A stretch of 12,251 nucleotides of DNA from Niveispirillum sp. (GTDB lineage: Bacteria > Pseudomonadota > Alphaproteobacteria > Azospirillales > Azospirillaceae), in assembly GCA_016463045.1 (NCBI GenBank), contig JAEMSB010000072.1, positions 1 to 12,251 on the forward strand, given 5' to 3'. Under the pieces are notes generated by a model that worked only from the letters and a program-made list of their open reading frames with translations, had not been told where the DNA came from and searched no databases. Each line of letters opens with the position of its first letter. Positions within the stretch are counted from its first letter, which is position 1. The position numbers were made by a program, and so were the translations under genes. This document shows, in pieces, positions 5,807-12,251 of this stretch.

Positions 5807-6796
5807 TCACGCCTGCTTTTCAGCCGACTGACCACGCGTCTTGTACAGCGAGTAGAGCACGCCCGCCGCCAGCAGACCGAAGGTCACGGACAGCGAAATG
5901 GCGGGGTCCAGCTTGCCATAGATCTGGTTCCAGAAGATCTTGCCACCGATGAACACCAGCACCACGGCCAGCGCGTATTTCAGATAGTGGAAGCGGTGGA
6001 CCATGGCGGCCAGCGCGAAGTAGAGCGCGCGCAGACCCAGGATGGCGAAGATGTTGCTGGTATAGACGATGAACGGGTCGGTCGTGATCGCGAAGATGGC
6101 AGGCACGCTGTCCACAGCGAACACGATGTCGGCGAACTCGACCATCAGCAGCGCCAGGAACAACGGCGTGGCCCAGCGCACAACCTTGCCCGTCTTGGGG
6201 TCCGGCTGCTTCACGAAAAAGGCGTTGCCGTGCAGTTCGTTGGTGACGCGCATGCGGCGGCGCAGGAAGCGGACCATGGCATTGTCATCCATGGACTGTT
6301 CCTTGTCGCCCATGAACAGCATCTTCACGCCGGTCAGGATCAGGAAGCCGCCAAAGATATAGAGCAGCCAGTCGAATTCCGTGACCAGGGCCGCGCCCAG
6401 ACCGATCATGATGCCGCGCAGCACGATGACGCCCAGGATGCCCCAGAACAGCACGCGATGCTGATACAGGCGCGGAATGGCGAAGTAGCCGAAGATCAGC
6501 GAGATAACGAAGACGTTATCCATGGCCAGCGCCTTTTCCAGCGCAAAGCCCGTGAAATACTGCATGCCCGGTGTCGGGCCCAGATACCACCACACCCAGG
6601 CGCCGAAGGCCACCGCAATGGCGATATACAGCGCGGAGAGCACGAGGCTTTCGCGCACGCCGATTTCATGGTCGTTCTTGTTGAGCACGCCCAGGTCAAA
6701 GACCAGCAGCGCGATGACGATAGTGATGAAAACCAGCCAGAGCCAGAGGGCCTTGCCCAGAACCGGCTCAAGCATGATCGTGGCGAGAAACTCCAT
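5807..6796 (-). CDS. TerC/Alx-family integral membrane protein, probable manganese exporter
   Basis: A 329-residue inner-membrane protein with about eight to nine hydrophobic segments. It carries both TerC signatures: FALEKALAMDNVFVISLIFGY (Glu87, Asp93) and LMVEFADIVFAVDSVPAIFAI (Glu220, Asp223, Asp229), the acidic membrane residues expected to bind metal. It looks like the Alx branch; E. coli Alx is linked to manganese export and alkaline response. A cytoplasmic loop of about 50 residues (160-210, charged, RFLRRRMRV) separates the two halves. ATG 6796-6794 has TTGGAGG upstream, seven bases away. It has its own promoter (6901-6928), a 5' leader hairpin (6860-6879) and a terminator (5744-5781), so it is probably monocistronic. 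Tellurite resistance, which named the family, is not implied. Confidence 0.9.
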   Translation of the reverse strand: MEFLATIMLEPVLGKALWLWLVFITIVIALLVFDLGVLNKNDHEIGVRESLVLSALYIAIAVAFGAWVWWYLGPTPGMQYFTGFALEKALAMDNVFVISLIFGYFAIPRLYQHRVLFWGILGVIVLRGIMIGLGAALVTEFDWLLYIFGGFLILTGVKMLFMGDKEQSMDDNAMVRFLRRRMRVTNELHGNAFFVKQPDPKTGKVVRWATPLFLALLMVEFADIVFAVDSVPAIFAITTDPFIVYTSNIFAILGLRALYFALAAMVHRFHYLKYALAVVLVFIGGKIFWNQIYGKLDPAISLSVTFGLLAAGVLYSLYKTRGQSAEKQA

Positions 6797-6859
6797 GGGA
6801 GTGCCTCCAAAAGGATCAGCCGAGTGCTTGCGTCAGCGACGAGGGTTCTATCCGACATC

Positions 6860-6879
6860 GCAGCCAACGCCTTGGCTGC
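6860..6879 (-). promoter_or_regulatory. Hairpin in the terC 5' leader
   Basis: GCAGCCAA (6860-6867) and TTGGCTGC (6872-6879) are perfect 8-bp arms around a 4-base loop, about 64 bases before the terC start and just after the expected transcription start. It has no T-run. I could not match the leader to the yybP-ykoY manganese riboswitch that often precedes TerC-family genes, so the role is open. Confidence 0.45.
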
Positions 6880-6900
6880 CAGAGGGGCCCGGATGGCGCT

Positions 6901-6928
6901 GATATACCATGTTGTTTCTGACTTTCAA
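6901..6928 (-). promoter_or_regulatory. Sigma-70-type promoter for terC
   Basis: On the minus strand TTGAAA (6928-6923) is followed after 16 bases by TATATC (6906-6901), a good -35/-10 pair. The -35 overlaps the last codon of the upstream glycosyltransferase gene (stop at 6927-6925). The transcript would start near 6894, giving a leader of about 100 bases. Confidence 0.6.
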
Positions 6929-7701
6929 GAGGTGCGCTGCAAAATTTCTCTGACCTTCGCGACACGCGCAAACCGGAAAAACGCAATAATGGCAGCCAGT
7001 TCCAGGCCATAGAGGCCGAACACCCAATAGCCCTTGAGGAAGAAATACCGGAACAGATTGACGGGAAATTCTGTCATGGCCCGGAAGGAACCGTACCGCC
7101 GGCCCTTGCCCCGCACCACGATCTCTTCGGCCTGCGCCGTGGAATAGCGGTTCAGCTTGGCAATCAGGTCGCCATGATGGCGTATGGAATAATGCGCAAT
7201 GATCGGTGACAGGCTGCCGACCCGGCCGCTGTGCATTTCCACCGCATCATGGGTGGCGCTATCGGCGAAACGGCCATGGCGGCGATCATAGAGGCGGATG
7301 TAATTGTGCCGCGGGGCGAACCGGTGGGGCCGCTTCTGTCCGGCCAGGGTCATGATGGTACGGATGCGATAGCCCTGCAATGCCGGCTGCCCCCCCGCGA
7401 ACAGTGCCCGCACCGCCGGTTCCAGGGTGGGTTCCGGCACCTCGTCCGCGTCCAGGTTCAAAAGCCAGTCATGCCGGCACTGTTCCTCGGCAAAGCGTTT
7501 TTGGGGGCCATAACCGGGCCAGTCATTGTGGATGACCCTGGCCCCCAGCGACCGGGCCAGTTCCGGCGTGCCATCGCTGCTGCCGCTATCCACCACCAGC
7601 ACCTCATCGACCCAGTCGCGCACGGACATGATGACGGGGCCGATGCGGTCGGCCTCGTTCAGGGCGATGATGAAGACGGAGAGGGGAAGTTTCCCGCTCA
7701 T
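6925..7701 (-). CDS. Family 2 glycosyltransferase, WaaE/KdtX-like (LPS core)
   Basis: A 258-residue GT2 (GT-A fold) enzyme, likely acting on lipopolysaccharide core or another envelope glycan. The start SVFIIALNEADRIGPVIMSV (residues 8-27) is the nucleotide-sugar Rossmann-like strand; VVDSGSSDGT (36-45) and NLDADE (82-87, a DxD metal motif at Asp84/Asp86) are the typical GT2 signatures. The spacing and the GYGPQKRFAEEQC segment resemble the WaaE/KdtX group of glucosyltransferases that modify heptose of the LPS core. The C-terminus (about 212-247) is hydrophobic and aromatic and probably membrane-associated. ATG 7701-7699 overlaps the ispH stop in ATGA (4 bases), pointing to translational coupling. 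The family is secure; donor and acceptor are not known from sequence. Confidence 0.85.
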   Translation of the reverse strand: MSGKLPLSVFIIALNEADRIGPVIMSVRDWVDEVLVVDSGSSDGTPELARSLGARVIHNDWPGYGPQKRFAEEQCRHDWLLNLDADEVPEPTLEPAVRALFAGGQPALQGYRIRTIMTLAGQKRPHRFAPRHNYIRLYDRRHGRFADSATHDAVEMHSGRVGSLSPIIAHYSIRHHGDLIAKLNRYSTAQAEEIVVRGKGRRYGSFRAMTEFPVNLFRYFFLKGYWVFGLYGLELAAIIAFFRFARVAKVREILQRTS

Positions 7702-8669
7702 TCCGCCGCCAGAATCCTCGGCAGCTTGAAGATCACATTCTCCGTGGCGGTCACCACCTCCTCCACGGTCACGGTGAACCGTTCCCGCAATGCCGCCAGC
7801 ACCTCATCCACCAGCACCTCCGGGGCGGATGCGCCCGCCGTGATGCCCAGGGTGCGAACCTTGGACAGGCGGTCCCAGTCGATCTGGGCCGCACGTTGCA
7901 CCAGCATGGCACGGGTGCAGCCATGGGCGCGCGCCACCTCCACCAGCCGAACGGAATTGGAGGAATTAGGCGCACCCAGCACCAGCAGGGCGTCGGCGCG
8001 CGGGGCGATGGCCTTAACCGCGCCCTGCCGGTTGGTGGTGGCGTAGCAGATATCCTCCCGCTTCGGCCCGGAAATGCTGGGGAAGCGGTCACGCAGGGCG
8101 TCAACGATGGCGCCGGTATCATCCACCGACAGGGTGGTCTGGGTGGCAAAGGCCAGATTATCGGGGTCATCGACCACCAGGCCCGCCACATCCTCCACGG
8201 TCTCCACCAGCTTCACCGCACCCGACGGCAACTGGCCGATGGTGCCCACCACCTCCGGATGGCCGGCATGGCCGATCAGCAGGACGGTGCGCCCAGCCTC
8301 ATGATGATGCTCGGCCTCGCGATGCACCTTGGACACCAGGGGACAGGTGGCATCGACATAGATCATGTTGCGGCGCTGCGCCTCGGCGGGGATGGCCTTG
8401 GGCACGCCATGGGCGGAGAAGACGACGGGCCGGTCGTCCGGCACCTCGTCCAGTTCCTTGACGAACACCGCCCCCTTCGTCTCCAGGCTTTCCACGACGA
8501 AGCGGTTATGCACGATCTCATGCCGGACATAGACGGGGGCGCCAAATTTCTTCAGCGCCGTTTCCACGATCTGGATGGCCCGGTCCACCCCGGCACAGAA
8601 ACCGCGCGGCGCCGCCAGCAGCACATGCAGGGGCGGAAGCGGAGCGGAAGGGGTGTTATTGTCGGCCAT
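7698..8669 (-). CDS. ispH: 4-hydroxy-3-methylbut-2-enyl diphosphate reductase IspH (LytB)
   Basis: A 323-residue iron-sulfur enzyme, the last step of the non-mevalonate (MEP) pathway, turning HMBPP into IPP and DMAPP in the cytoplasm. The three [4Fe-4S] ligands are Cys25 (APRGFCAGVDRAI), Cys109 (DATCPLVSKVH) and Cys208 (REDICYATTNRQ). The catalytic Glu139 (GHAGHPEV), Thr180 (ATQTTLS) and substrate-binding NSSNS are also present. Length matches the family. I chose ATG 8669-8667 (MADNNTPSAPLPPLHVLLAAPRG) because upstream residues in the longer frame do not look like IspH; the ribosome binding site is poor (AGGGA, about 12 bases away), so a neighbouring start is possible. It is followed by the glycosyltransferase in a 4-base overlap. 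Confidence 0.95.
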   Translation of the reverse strand: MADNNTPSAPLPPLHVLLAAPRGFCAGVDRAIQIVETALKKFGAPVYVRHEIVHNRFVVESLETKGAVFVKELDEVPDDRPVVFSAHGVPKAIPAEAQRRNMIYVDATCPLVSKVHREAEHHHEAGRTVLLIGHAGHPEVVGTIGQLPSGAVKLVETVEDVAGLVVDDPDNLAFATQTTLSVDDTGAIVDALRDRFPSISGPKREDICYATTNRQGAVKAIAPRADALLVLGAPNSSNSVRLVEVARAHGCTRAMLVQRAAQIDWDRLSKVRTLGITAGASAPEVLVDEVLAALRERFTVTVEEVVTATENVIFKLPRILAAE

Positions 8670-8833
8670 GGTGATGGGGGTGTCCCTGTCGATACGTGTC
8701 AGTGCCGGGTGCCACGCTTGCGCGGCTGGGTGCCCACCTATATTGTCGCAACCCGGCGTGTGGGAAGGTGCCATTCTTATGACATGGTCGCCGCCCATTC
8801 ATGTCCCGGTGAATGGAAGTGAACGGACGTTTG

Positions 8834-9376
8834 ATGACCAGCCCCATGATGACCACCCGGCCCAACCATAGCCCGGTTCTGCACGTCAGGAAAGAAGCCC
8901 GCCGCTGGACCCTGGCCGCTCTTGCCGGCATGGGTATGCTGGCCTTGGCCGGATGCGCCGAAAACGACCATATGGCCGCCGGCTGCCCCAATGTCGGCGT
9001 GCTGCGCGATGCCGGAACCCTGCGTACCGATCAGGGTGTGGCCATCCTGTCGGGCATCCTGGCCAATTGCGGCTATGACGACACGTCCGTCACCATCGCC
9101 GCCAATGTGATGATCACGGGCCGCGCCAATGAGGGTGCGTCGGGCGGCACCATTCCCGTCACCTATTTCGTGGCCGTCACCGACCCGAACCGCAACATCC
9201 TGTCCAAGAAGACCTTCACCACCAGCGTGACGGTCGGCAGCGACACGCAGGAGACCCTGACCCAGGTGATCCCCGTGCCGAAGACCATGGATGCCCGCTG
9301 GTTTGAGGTGCTGGTCGGGTTCCAGCTGACGCCCGAACAGGTGGCGGCCAACCGGAACAGCAACGAAGGCCGGTAA
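8834..9376 (+). CDS. Lipoprotein of unknown function
   Basis: A 180-residue protein. The N-terminus has a basic stretch (HVRKEARRW), a hydrophobic core and a lipobox LALAGC, so the mature protein should be lipidated at Cys41 and held in the envelope. The mature region has two further cysteines (Cys51 in AAGCPN and Cys79 in LANCGYD), which may form a disulfide, and a middle with alternating Val/Thr patterns (VTIAANVMITG, TIPVTYFVAVTD, TTSVTVG) that suggests a beta-sandwich. I do not recognise the family. ATG 8834 is chosen because GGA stands six bases upstream and it leaves a shorter N-region; ATG 8813 in frame is the alternative. It starts divergently from ispH across about 160 bases and ends before a GC hairpin, so it is probably a single gene. 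Confidence 0.75.
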   Translation: MTSPMMTTRPNHSPVLHVRKEARRWTLAALAGMGMLALAGCAENDHMAAGCPNVGVLRDAGTLRTDQGVAILSGILANCGYDDTSVTIAANVMITGRANEGASGGTIPVTYFVAVTDPNRNILSKKTFTTSVTVGSDTQETLTQVIPVPKTMDARWFEVLVGFQLTPEQVAANRNSNEGR

Positions 9377-9382
9377 GCCCAT

Positions 9383-9405
9383 CGCGCGGGGCATCCCCCC
9401 GCGCG
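9383..9405 (+). terminator. GC hairpin after the lipoprotein gene
   Basis: CGCGCGGGG (9383-9391) and CCCCGCGCG (9397-9405) are perfect 9-bp arms around a 5-base loop, seven bases after the stop. The following GCATTGC has no real T-run, so termination would be weak; it may mainly protect the 3' end. Confidence 0.5.
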
Positions 9406-9428
9406 GCATTGCCCTGCACGAGTTTGCA

Positions 9429-9456
9429 TTGACAGCGGCGCCGCAAAGCGTAGTTT
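9429..9456 (+). promoter_or_regulatory. Promoter of the gcv operon
   Basis: A perfect -35 TTGACA (9429-9434) is followed after 16 bases by TAGTTT (9451-9456), a modest -10. The start would fall near 9463, about 20 bases before the glycine riboswitch. Two GGCGCC palindromes (9437-9442 and 9458-9463) flank the -10; their role is unknown. Confidence 0.6.
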
Positions 9457-9483
9457 GGCGCCGATCAGCCGACGACCCCATGC

Positions 9484-9683
9484 GGGAGAGACCGGTAACC
9501 TGGAAACAGGCCAACGGCGCCGAAGGAGCAACCGCCCCCGGAAACTCTCAGGCAAAAGGACCGCGAAGGGTAGGCACATCTGGAAAGCAGGCGGGTCCGA
9601 TTCATCGGGCCGACAGCCCACCGACGGAGTAAGTGGACGCCGAATGGCGCCGCGAATCTCTCAGGGGCCAGGACAGAGGGGGG
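9484..9683 (+). ncRNA. Tandem glycine riboswitch (two gcvT-type aptamers)
   Basis: Aptamer I (about 9484-9572) begins GGGAGAGACC and contains GCCGAAGGAGCAA and CTCTCAGGCAAAAGGAC (9545-9561), all glycine-aptamer consensus segments. Aptamer II (about 9573-9683) starts at ATCTGGAAAGCA, the counterpart of the usual CTCTGGAGAGC, and contains CACCGACGGAGTAAG and CTCTCAGGGGCCAGGACAG (9658-9676). It binds glycine as a paired aptamer and should raise expression of the glycine-cleavage genes. Aptamer II departs from consensus in two places: GACGGAGTAA for GAAGGAGCAA, and GGGGCC where aptamer I has GGCAAA. Confidence 0.95.
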
Positions 9684-9735
9684 CAACCGCCGCGGGGACG
9701 ATCCCCGTGACGGGTGAAACCTGTCCTGATGGGAG
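9669..9735 (+). promoter_or_regulatory. Probable riboswitch expression platform before gcvT
   Basis: CAGGACAG (9669-9676), part of the aptamer II core, is perfectly complementary to CTGTCCTG (9721-9728), which lies just before the gcvT ribosome binding site GGGAG (9731-9735). Between them is a hairpin, CGGGGA (9693-9698) with TCCCCG (9702-9707). No T-run is present, so control is more likely translational or Rho-linked than by intrinsic termination. Ligand binding would compete with the 8-bp helix. Confidence 0.55.
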
Positions 9736-9744
9736 TGCCCCGCC

Positions 9745-10863
9745 TTGGGTGACACCAGCCTGCTGCGTACGCCGCTTTATGATCTGCATGTGGAACGGGG
9801 CGCCAAAATGGTGCCGTTCGCTGGCTATGACATGCCGGTGCAATATCCGCTGGGCGTGCTGAAGGAACATCTGCATACGCGCGCTCGCGCCGGCCTGTTC
9901 GATGTGTCCCATATGGGGCAGGTCCGCCTGCGCGGCGCGGATATCGACAGCGTGATCAAGGCGCTGGAAGCGCTGGTGCCCGGCGATATCGCCGCCTTGG
10001 CGCCAGGCCGCATCCGCTACACCATGTTCACCAACGATACCGCCGGCATCCTGGATGACCTGATGGTCACGCGGTTCGAGGATCATCTGTATGTGGTGAT
10101 CAATGCCGGCTGCAAGACCGAAGACTTGGCCCATCTGAAGGCCAACCTGCCCGCCGATATTACCATCGATTACCTGGGCGACGATGCCGGCCTGCTGGCC
10201 CTTCAAGGCCCGGAAGCAGCCGCAATCATGGCCCGCCTGCTGCCCGAGGCAGCCACTATGGGCTTTATGAGCGCGAGTACCGCCGTGATCGACGGTATGC
10301 CGGTGCAGATCAGCCGGTCTGGCTATACCGGTGAAGACGGGTATGAGATCAGCGTGGGTGCGGCGGATGCCGAGAAGCTGGCCCGCCTGATCCTGGCGCA
10401 GGACGGCGTGGAGGCCATCGGCCTGGGGGCGCGCGATTCGCTGCGCCTGGAAGCCGGGCTTTGCCTTTACGGCCATGACATCGACACCACCACCAGCCCG
10501 ATTGAAGCCGCGCTGAACTGGACCATCTCCAAGCGGCGGCGGACGGAAGGCGGCTTCCCCGGTGCCGGCGTGGTTCAGGCCCAACTGGCCGGCGGGCCCG
10601 CCCGCCGCCGCGTGGGCATTCAACCGGAAGGCAAGGCCCCGGCGCGCGAACATACCGAGATTCAGGACCTGTCCGGCAACCGCATCGGGGAAATCACCAG
10701 CGGCGGCTTCGGCCCCACCGCCGGCGGCCCCGTCGCCATGGGCTATGTCGATACCGGCTTCGCCGCCGTCGGCACGGATGTCCAACTGATCGTGCGCGGC
10801 AAGGCAATGCCGGCCAAGGTCGCCGCCCTGCCCTTTGCACCGCATCGTTATTTCAAGGGCTAA
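9745..10863 (+). CDS. gcvT: Glycine cleavage T-protein, aminomethyltransferase
   Basis: A 372-residue T-protein: it takes the aminomethyl group from the lipoyl arm of GcvH to tetrahydrofolate, releasing ammonia and giving methylene-THF. Visible family signatures are MVPFAGYDMPVQYP (residues 22-35), LFDVSHMGQV (51-60), NDTAGILDDLMVTRF (97-111, with the catalytic-type Asp), SRSGYTGEDGYEISV (190-204), and GLGARDSLRLEAGLCLYGHDI (226-246). The start is TTG at 9745, with GGGAG nine bases upstream; an in-frame TGA at 9727-9729 excludes any earlier start, so a weak start codon directly follows the riboswitch. gcvH follows after 39 bases. Confidence 0.95.
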   Translation: MGDTSLLRTPLYDLHVERGAKMVPFAGYDMPVQYPLGVLKEHLHTRARAGLFDVSHMGQVRLRGADIDSVIKALEALVPGDIAALAPGRIRYTMFTNDTAGILDDLMVTRFEDHLYVVINAGCKTEDLAHLKANLPADITIDYLGDDAGLLALQGPEAAAIMARLLPEAATMGFMSASTAVIDGMPVQISRSGYTGEDGYEISVGAADAEKLARLILAQDGVEAIGLGARDSLRLEAGLCLYGHDIDTTTSPIEAALNWTISKRRRTEGGFPGAGVVQAQLAGGPARRRVGIQPEGKAPAREHTEIQDLSGNRIGEITSGGFGPTAGGPVAMGYVDTGFAAVGTDVQLIVRGKAMPAKVAALPFAPHRYFKG

Positions 10864-10902
10864 AGCCCTTTCCCACGTTACCCCCAAACGAAAGACCGAC
10901 CC

Positions 10903-11274
10903 ATGACCATCCGTTTCACCAAGGACCATGAGTGGATCAAGCTGGACGGCGGCGTCGCCACCGTCGGCATCACCGACTATGCCCAGAATGCGCTGGGCGA
11001 TGTGGTGTTTGTCGAGGTGCCGGACGCCGGCAAGGTGCTGGAACAGGGCAAGGACGCCGCCGTGGTCGAATCGGTGAAGGCCGCTTCGGAAATCTACGCC
11101 CCCGTCGATGGTACGGTGCTGGAGGGCAATGCAGCCCTGGGCGACGACCCGTCGCTGGTCAATACCGCGCCGGAAACCGATGGCTGGTTCTTCAAGATGT
11201 CCATCAAGGACATGGCGCAGTTCGAGGCGCTGATGGATGCCGACGCCTACAAGTCCTTCACCGAGGGGCTGTGA
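10903..11274 (+). CDS. gcvH: Glycine cleavage H-protein (lipoyl carrier)
   Basis: A 123-residue H-protein that carries the aminomethyl group on a lipoyl-lysine between the P-, T- and L-proteins. The lipoylation site is Lys59 in VVESVKAASEIYAPVDG, and the glycine-rich beta-hammerhead typical of lipoyl domains surrounds it (GITDYAQNALGDVVFVEVP, residues 22-40). Length matches the family. ATG 10903 has only a weak ribosome binding site (GAAAG about nine bases upstream), so it probably depends on coupling to gcvT. Its TGA stop (11272-11274) shares one base with the gcvPA ATG (11274-11276), which suggests coupled translation of H and P subunits. Confidence 0.95.
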   Translation: MTIRFTKDHEWIKLDGGVATVGITDYAQNALGDVVFVEVPDAGKVLEQGKDAAVVESVKAASEIYAPVDGTVLEGNAALGDDPSLVNTAPETDGWFFKMSIKDMAQFEALMDADAYKSFTEGL

Positions 11275-12251
11275 TGCGTTACCTGCCGCTGACCGATGCC
11301 GACCGTTCATCCATGCTGGCCACCATTGGGGTGGACAGTGTGGATGCCCTGTTCCGCGATGTTCCCGACCATGCCCGTCTGCCGGGCAAGATCGCTGGCC
11401 TGCCCGACCATAAGGGCGAGTTGGAGGTGGAACGCCACCTGTCGCGTCTGGCCGCCAAGAATGTCACGGCCTCGTCCGTGCCGTTCTTTGTGGGGGCGGG
11501 TGCGTACAAGCACCATGTCCCCGCCTCGGTCGATCAGATGCTGCTGCGGGGCGAGTTCCTGACCAGCTACACGCCGTATCAGCCGGAGGTGACGCAGGGC
11601 ACGCTGCAATATCTGTTCGAATTCCAGACGCAGGTGGCGCTGCTGACCGGCATGGATGTGGCCAACGCCTCCATGTATGACGGGGCGACCGGTACGGCAG
11701 AGGCGGTCCTGATGGCCGCCCGCGTCAATAAGCGTAACAAGGTCATTCTGTCCGGCGGTCTGCACCCCCATTACCGCGAAGTGGTGGAAACCACCTGCGG
11801 GGTGATGGGCATGGATATTCGCGCCCAGGCCCCGGATTGGAAGAATGCCGAGGATCTGTCGGCCCTGCTGGATGCCGAAACCTCCTGCGTTGTCGTCCAG
11901 ACCCCGTCCCTGTTCGGGCATCTGCGCGACTTCACCGCCTTGTGCGATGCCGCCCACGCCAAGGGCGTGATGGTCATCGTCGTGGTGACGGAAGTTGTAT
12001 CGCTGGGGCTGCTGCCCTCCCCCGGCTCCATGGGCGCCGATATCGTCGTCTGCGAGGGGCAGAGCATCGGCAATGGTCTGAATTTCGGGGGGCCTTACGT
12101 GGGCCTGTTCGCCACCCGCGACAAGTATGTGCGCCAGATGCCGGGCCGCCTGTGCGGTCAGACGGTGGATGCCGATGGCAAGCGCGGTTTCGTGCTGACG
12201 CTGTCCACCCGTGAGCAGCATATCCGCCGCGAAAAGGCGACGTCGAATATC
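11274..12251 (+). CDS. gcvPA: Glycine dehydrogenase (decarboxylating) subunit 1, GcvPA (5' part)
   Basis: 326 codons are visible before the right edge. The start MRYLPLTDADRSSMLATIGV and the body (FFVGAGAYKHHVPASVDQML, TSYTPYQPEVTQGTLQYLFEFQ, NASMYDGATGTAEA, GADIVVCEGQSIGNGLNFGGPYVG) match the N-terminal half of the PLP-dependent P-protein, which decarboxylates glycine and loads the remnant on GcvH. The N-terminus is that of the split (gcvPA/gcvPB) form, about 450 residues; the PLP-lysine would be in GcvPB, expected next but outside the window. The reading frame is open to the last base. It starts one base inside the end of gcvH. No frameshift is seen in the part present. Confidence 0.95.
   Translation, partial: MRYLPLTDADRSSMLATIGVDSVDALFRDVPDHARLPGKIAGLPDHKGELEVERHLSRLAAKNVTASSVPFFVGAGAYKHHVPASVDQMLLRGEFLTSYTPYQPEVTQGTLQYLFEFQTQVALLTGMDVANASMYDGATGTAEAVLMAARVNKRNKVILSGGLHPHYREVVETTCGVMGMDIRAQAPDWKNAEDLSALLDAETSCVVVQTPSLFGHLRDFTALCDAAHAKGVMVIVVVTEVVSLGLLPSPGSMGADIVVCEGQSIGNGLNFGGPYVGLFATRDKYVRQMPGRLCGQTVDADGKRGFVLTLSTREQHIRREKATSNI

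Noticed and set aside
5987..7012. A 341-codon plus-strand open frame opposite the TerC gene
   Set aside because: His/Gln/Asp/Glu-rich antisense shadow of a membrane protein; no ribosome binding site or domain.
9661..11310. A 549-codon minus-strand open frame opposite gcvT and gcvH
   Set aside because: It overlaps a clear riboswitch and two well-conserved genes, and its sequence is His/Gly/Gln-rich without family features, typical of a shadow frame in GC-rich DNA.

Overview
The window is GC-rich chromosomal DNA from an alphaproteobacterium. Protein styles and gene order (Tat-type and lipoprotein signals, OxyR-AhpC-AhpD, DciA next to MutY, a split glycine decarboxylase behind a tandem glycine riboswitch) fit Rhodospirillales, probably an Azospirillum/Niveispirillum-like organism; this placement is inferred from resemblance, not from a search. 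It reads as ordinary housekeeping and stress-response chromosome. I see no transposon, phage gene, CRISPR array, tRNA or rRNA.

Layout. (1) 1-535: the 5' end of a YjbE-type TerC-family membrane protein on the minus strand, preceded by an AT-rich leader with a promoter-like element, several ATTC/GAAT dyads and an intrinsic-terminator hairpin. (2) 536-3442: a peroxide-defence block. oxyR, followed by a small secreted protein, runs leftward; ahpC and ahpD run rightward. ahpC and ahpD are separated by a run of strong hairpins, and the block closes with a bidirectional terminator. (3) 3445-5746: a DciA-like DUF721 gene (minus) diverges from mutY (plus), their likely start codons overlapping. mutY carries a one-base frameshift and is followed by a Tat-exported DUF1194/VWA protein. 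(4) 5744-8669: a minus-strand set of ispH and a WaaE-like glycosyltransferase (overlapping by 4 nt), then an Alx-type TerC gene with its own promoter and terminator. (5) 8834-9405: a lipoprotein of unknown function. (6) 9429-12251: a glycine-cleavage operon, made of a promoter, a tandem glycine riboswitch, gcvT, gcvH and the start of gcvPA, which runs off the right edge.

How the genes work together. OxyR with Cys204/Cys213 is expected to sense peroxide and control the divergent ahpC/ahpD pair, in which a three-cysteine AhpC is recycled by the CxxC protein AhpD with no AhpF visible. The glycine riboswitch should turn on gcvT-gcvH-gcvP when glycine is plentiful; an 8-bp alternative helix joining aptamer II to the sequence just before the gcvT ribosome binding site suggests a translational or leader-folding switch. 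Two different TerC-family genes in one window suggest attention to metal (manganese) export, but they lie far apart and are not one operon.

The most unusual items are the mutY frameshift (loss of an antimutator enzyme, or a sequencing error), the riboswitch expression platform, the hairpin cluster between ahpC and ahpD, and the AT-rich dyad-rich leader near the left edge. I did not find a convincing undescribed multi-gene system.
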